A stretch of 64,000 bases of DNA, from NCBI RefSeq assembly GCF_001457455.1, contig NZ_LN831026.1:868001-932000 (forward strand). The letters are read 5' to 3'. The notes under the pieces are model-generated. The model made no database searches, was not told where the DNA came from, and saw only the letters and a program-made list of their open reading frames with translations. Positions 61,870-64,000 of this stretch are shown here, in pieces. Position numbers and translations under genes: made by a program. Within the stretch, counting starts at the first letter, position 1. Every line of letters starts with the position of its first letter. Source of the stretch: Corynebacterium diphtheriae (GTDB taxonomy: Bacteria > Actinomycetota > Actinomycetes > Mycobacteriales > Mycobacteriaceae).

Positions 61870-62229
61870 ATGCTGACTATTGCTTCGCGTCTCGACGTGA
61901 TGAACCGCCTGGGTCGTGCACTGGCCGACCCCACTCGATCCCGGATCATCTTGACCCTGCTCGACCATCCCGCCTACCCGGCGGAACTATCCCGAGATCT
62001 GGACCTGACACGCCCGAACGTGTCCAACCACCTGACATGCTTGCGCGATTGTGGGATTGTCGTCTCCGAGCCAGAGGGGCGTCGGACACGATACGAGATC
62101 GCCGATCCGCACCTGGCACAGGCACTGACAGCACTGGTCGATGCCACCCTGGCAGTAGACGAAGACGCCCCGTGCATCGATCCCGTCTGCACGCTTCCCG
62201 GGTGCTACGCAGCTGGGGAGGACGCATGA
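61870..62229 (+). CDS. cmtR: Cadmium/lead-sensing ArsR-family repressor CmtR
   Basis: A 119-residue winged-helix repressor. The DNA-reading helix is TRPNVSNHLTCLRDCG. Cysteines at 57, 61 and 102 match exactly the Cd/Pb ligands of mycobacterial CmtR, so it should release DNA when it binds these metals. A further C-x5-C pair lies near the C-terminus. The gene overlaps cadD by 4 bp (ATGA), and the -10 box sits directly before its start codon. It lies in a GC-rich acquired segment. Confidence 0.9.
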   Translation: MLTIASRLDVMNRLGRALADPTRSRIILTLLDHPAYPAELSRDLDLTRPNVSNHLTCLRDCGIVVSEPEGRRTRYEIADPHLAQALTALVDATLAVDEDAPCIDPVCTLPGCYAAGEDA

Positions 62230-62828
62230 TCCTCACCTCGGTCTTGCAGGCGATAGGCCTGTTCGCAGCTACCAACATCGACGACATCATCGTGCTCTCC
62301 CTCTTCTTCGCGCGAGGGGCAGGCCAGCGCGGCACCACCGCCCGCATTCTGGCCGGCCAGTACCTCGGATTCGCGGGCATCCTCGTCGCCGCGATCCTTG
62401 TGACCACCGGCGCCGGAGCATTTCTGCCCCCGGCAGCCATTCCATACTTTGGTCTCATCCCTCTGGGCCTCGGCCTCTGGGCCGCATGGCAGACCTGGCG
62501 CGGAGACGATGACGACGATGACGACGAGGCCAAGGTTGCCGGCAAGAAGGTCGGCGTGGGGGCAGTCGCAGGCGTCACCTTTGCCAACGGTGGCGACAAC
62601 ATCGGCGTCTACACCCCTGTATTCCTCAGCGTGGAACCTCTCGCAGTAGTCGCCTACTGCGTTATCTTCCTCGTGCTCGTTGCGGTGCTGGTGGCCCTGG
62701 CAAAGTTCGTCGCCACCCGTCCCCCGATCGCGGAAGTGCTCGAACGCTGGGAGCACATCCTCTTTCCCATCGTTCTCATCGGACTCGGCATCGTGATCCT
62801 CGTCAGCGGCGGAGCCTTCGGGCTCTGA
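62226..62828 (+). CDS. cadD: CadD-type cadmium resistance transporter
   Basis: A 200-residue membrane protein with about six helices (LQAIGLFAATNIDDIIVLSLFFARG first, in which TNIDDI is the family motif; FANGGDNIGVYTPVF is the second conserved acidic motif, repeating N-x-D-N). A cytoplasmic poly-Asp stretch (GDDDDDDDEA) lies in the central loop. CadD proteins reduce cadmium accumulation. The start overlaps cmtR, so they form one operon. GC content is clearly higher than that of the chromosome around it. Confidence 0.88.
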   Translation: MILTSVLQAIGLFAATNIDDIIVLSLFFARGAGQRGTTARILAGQYLGFAGILVAAILVTTGAGAFLPPAAIPYFGLIPLGLGLWAAWQTWRGDDDDDDDEAKVAGKKVGVGAVAGVTFANGGDNIGVYTPVFLSVEPLAVVAYCVIFLVLVAVLVALAKFVATRPPIAEVLERWEHILFPIVLIGLGIVILVSGGAFGL

Positions 62829-63618
62829 CGTAGCGGCAGCATTCCAAACGGCCTCGACTGGACGCACCCCTCTCGGCTCAGACCCCAACAACTACCCGCA
62901 GCCAGTCCTGCGTGATCGCAGCAACAAGACCGCCATGGAGCGCTGCAAAACCCCGCCATCGAACGAACGAAGCACAGCCTCTGTGTGCAAGCGCCTCTAC
63001 GGTTCATCGAGTACACCCGATGGACAGCCGCTCTCAGGCCAAGGTGAGCACACCCATGGAGGCCCGGTGATCGCGGGCCAACCACCCCTGGCCTGAAAAC
63101 GACAAGACCGGCGCCCAAAAGATAAAAACCGAGATATCGGTTTGTCCACCTTGTCGCGACTGAACTGTCAACTATGTCGCGACTGATGACTTCACTTCGT
63201 ATCAACGACAGAGTCTGGTTCGGTGACCTCGTTCTGCATGTCTCGTGACACTGTTCCGGCTTTAGCTGTGTGTATGTCTCGATATATCGTACCGGTGGGC
63301 AGTTTACCGGCAAGAATTGCCCGAGATCCCGACGTCGGCTGTCTCGAGACATCATTCCTTCATGCTTAGCCATGGAAAAGGAAATAGAAACTCGGCCTAC
63401 AAAATCGGCAGTAACGCCAAAACAACACTGAGCTGGCAGTCGAGACCCGAGGCCGTGACGAGACGAACGACCCAGCGAACCCGAACGCCCCGCCATTGGC
63501 AGCGTAGCCCGACCAAGGCCACCGGCTGGTCCTCAAACAACGAGGAAGAAGCCCGTGGCCTAGAGATCGTGGGCGAGTGCCGAAATTGGTCCTAAAACGG
63601 CGCTGAGACGAAGAAAAA
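62829..63618. other. IS debris without intact gene
   Basis: About 800 bp after cadD hold no coherent gene; an apparent 280-residue minus-strand frame (62654-63496) runs antisense to cadD and has no protein-like pattern. A palindrome-like AAACCGAGATATCGGTTT lies at 63127-63144. Two direct copies of TGTCGCGACTGA (63152-63163 and 63175-63186, 23-bp spacing) resemble the repeated ends of IS21-type elements. A short plus-strand tail (TELAVETRGRDETNDP) before a stop near 63500 may be the end of a broken gene. Confidence 0.4.
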
Positions 63619-64000
63619 TGACCCCTCCTGAACTGAGCCTCGTTTTCCGGACTGGGTTAATTCTAAACGGTTAGGGTCTTTGCAAGGGTCTGGTTCCGAT
63701 ATTGCATCGGAGCCAGACCCTTGAATCGTTCTTGGAGTCGGTACGTGTTGTACCACAGTATGTAATCATCGATAGCTTGGCAGAGCTCATCGACACTGGT
63801 GAAAAACGCGCCGTAGTACATCTCTGATTTCAAGTGTCCGAAGAAATTTTCCATCACCGCGTTGTCGTAGCAATTGCCTTTGCGTGACATTGACTGCACA
63901 CCGCCAACGCTTTTAATCAGGGTGCGCCAGCTTGCGTGTTGGTACTGAAAGCCTTGGTCAGTGTGCACAATCAGTCCTTTACCCGGACTAAACATGGCAA
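63619..64000 (-). mobile_element. IS3-family insertion sequence, right end
   Basis: The element starts at TGACCCCTCCTGAACTG (63619 onwards), the type of terminal repeat found at IS3-family ends. The OrfB transposase reads away from it on the minus strand up to the window edge, where the element is cut off. Confidence 0.75.
63663..64000 (-). CDS. IS3-family transposase OrfB, C-terminal part
   Basis: The frame is open from the window edge. It carries the second catalytic Asp in IVHTDQGFQYQHASW and the catalytic Glu in NCYDNAVMENFFGHLKSE, then YNTYRLQERFKGLAPMQYRNQ, the usual end of IS3-type integrase cores. About 112 residues are visible; the first Asp and OrfA lie outside the window. Confidence 0.85.
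   Translation of the reverse strand, partial: AMFSPGKGLIVHTDQGFQYQHASWRTLIKSVGGVQSMSRKGNCYDNAVMENFFGHLKSEMYYGAFFTSVDELCQAIDDYILWYNTYRLQERFKGLAPMQYRNQTLAKTLTV

Noticed and set aside
62654..63496. 280-residue minus-strand open frame
   Set aside because: Antisense to cadD and IS debris; no protein-like pattern or start site. It arises from high GC content.
1..64000. CTAGGAGG as simple ribosome-binding sites
   Set aside because: Most copies are inside genes and many are in the wrong orientation; only a few stand before start codons.

Overview
The window looks like chromosomal DNA of a Corynebacterium, most likely the diphtheriae group. The evidence is gene content and order: actinobacterial dapD/dapE, folP2-gpgS, a GT4-type glgA opposite glgC, sigE-cseE-tatB, mrp, the fused E2-E1 oxoglutarate dehydrogenase odhA, and a yceI-rosR pair whose MarR regulator keeps Cys64 and Cys92. 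The species is inferred from memory of relatives, not from a search.

Layout. 1-6.2 kb: the end of a GtrA-type membrane protein, an HNH nuclease, and two amino-acid permeases alternating with two DapD paralogues, all on the minus strand. 6.3-11.2 kb: dapE, a LOG-like phosphoribohydrolase, folP2, gpgS, a DivIVA-like protein, a DUF3117 protein and an RlmA-like methyltransferase, on the plus strand. 11.2-16.7 kb: an unusual GH32-like protein, acetolactate decarboxylase, glgA and glgC, and an O-methyltransferase. 16.8-22.8 kb: sigE with its zinc anti-sigma factor, tatB, mrp, DUF1003 and MgtE-N/CBS proteins, a GSP17M-like protein and a candidate lipoprotein. 22.8-31.3 kb: odhA and a double-module ABC exporter. 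31.4-32.0 kb: a decayed, nested ISL3-type insertion ending at the aroE stop codon. 32-36.7 kb: aroE, a carboxylesterase, a FhuF-like reductase and a very acidic protein. 37-42.3 kb: a galactose operon (mutarotase, sodium symporter, small membrane protein, galT, galK). 42.3-45.8 kb: an AT-richer pair, a Nudix hydrolase and a PLD-helicase-DUF3427 protein, which is a candidate defence module. 46-51.5 kb: DEAD-box RNA helicase, small membrane proteins, a secreted HNH nuclease and putP. 51.7-59.3 kb: a tight operon of SNF2 helicase, SWIM protein, SbcD-like nuclease and SbcC-like ATPase. 59.4-60.9 kb: yceI, rosR with a RosR-type operator between them, and a PspC protein. 61-64 kb: a GC-rich acquired segment with cmtR-cadD cadmium resistance, IS debris and the end of an IS3-family element.

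The most striking signal crosses gene boundaries. The octamer CTAGGAGG (or its complement CCTCCTAG) occurs about 53 times by eye, where about two are expected by chance. It is dense in the first 31 kb, sparse afterwards, and absent from the acquired 61-64 kb segment and from the Nudix/PLD-helicase pair. Inside genes it is mostly read as CCTCCTAG in the sense strand. It also sits in terminator loops and supplies stop codon plus Shine-Dalgarno at some gene junctions. It behaves like a genome-wide signal of the Chi, KOPS, HIP1 or uptake-sequence kind.

No rRNA gene, tRNA gene, CRISPR array or intact prophage was seen.
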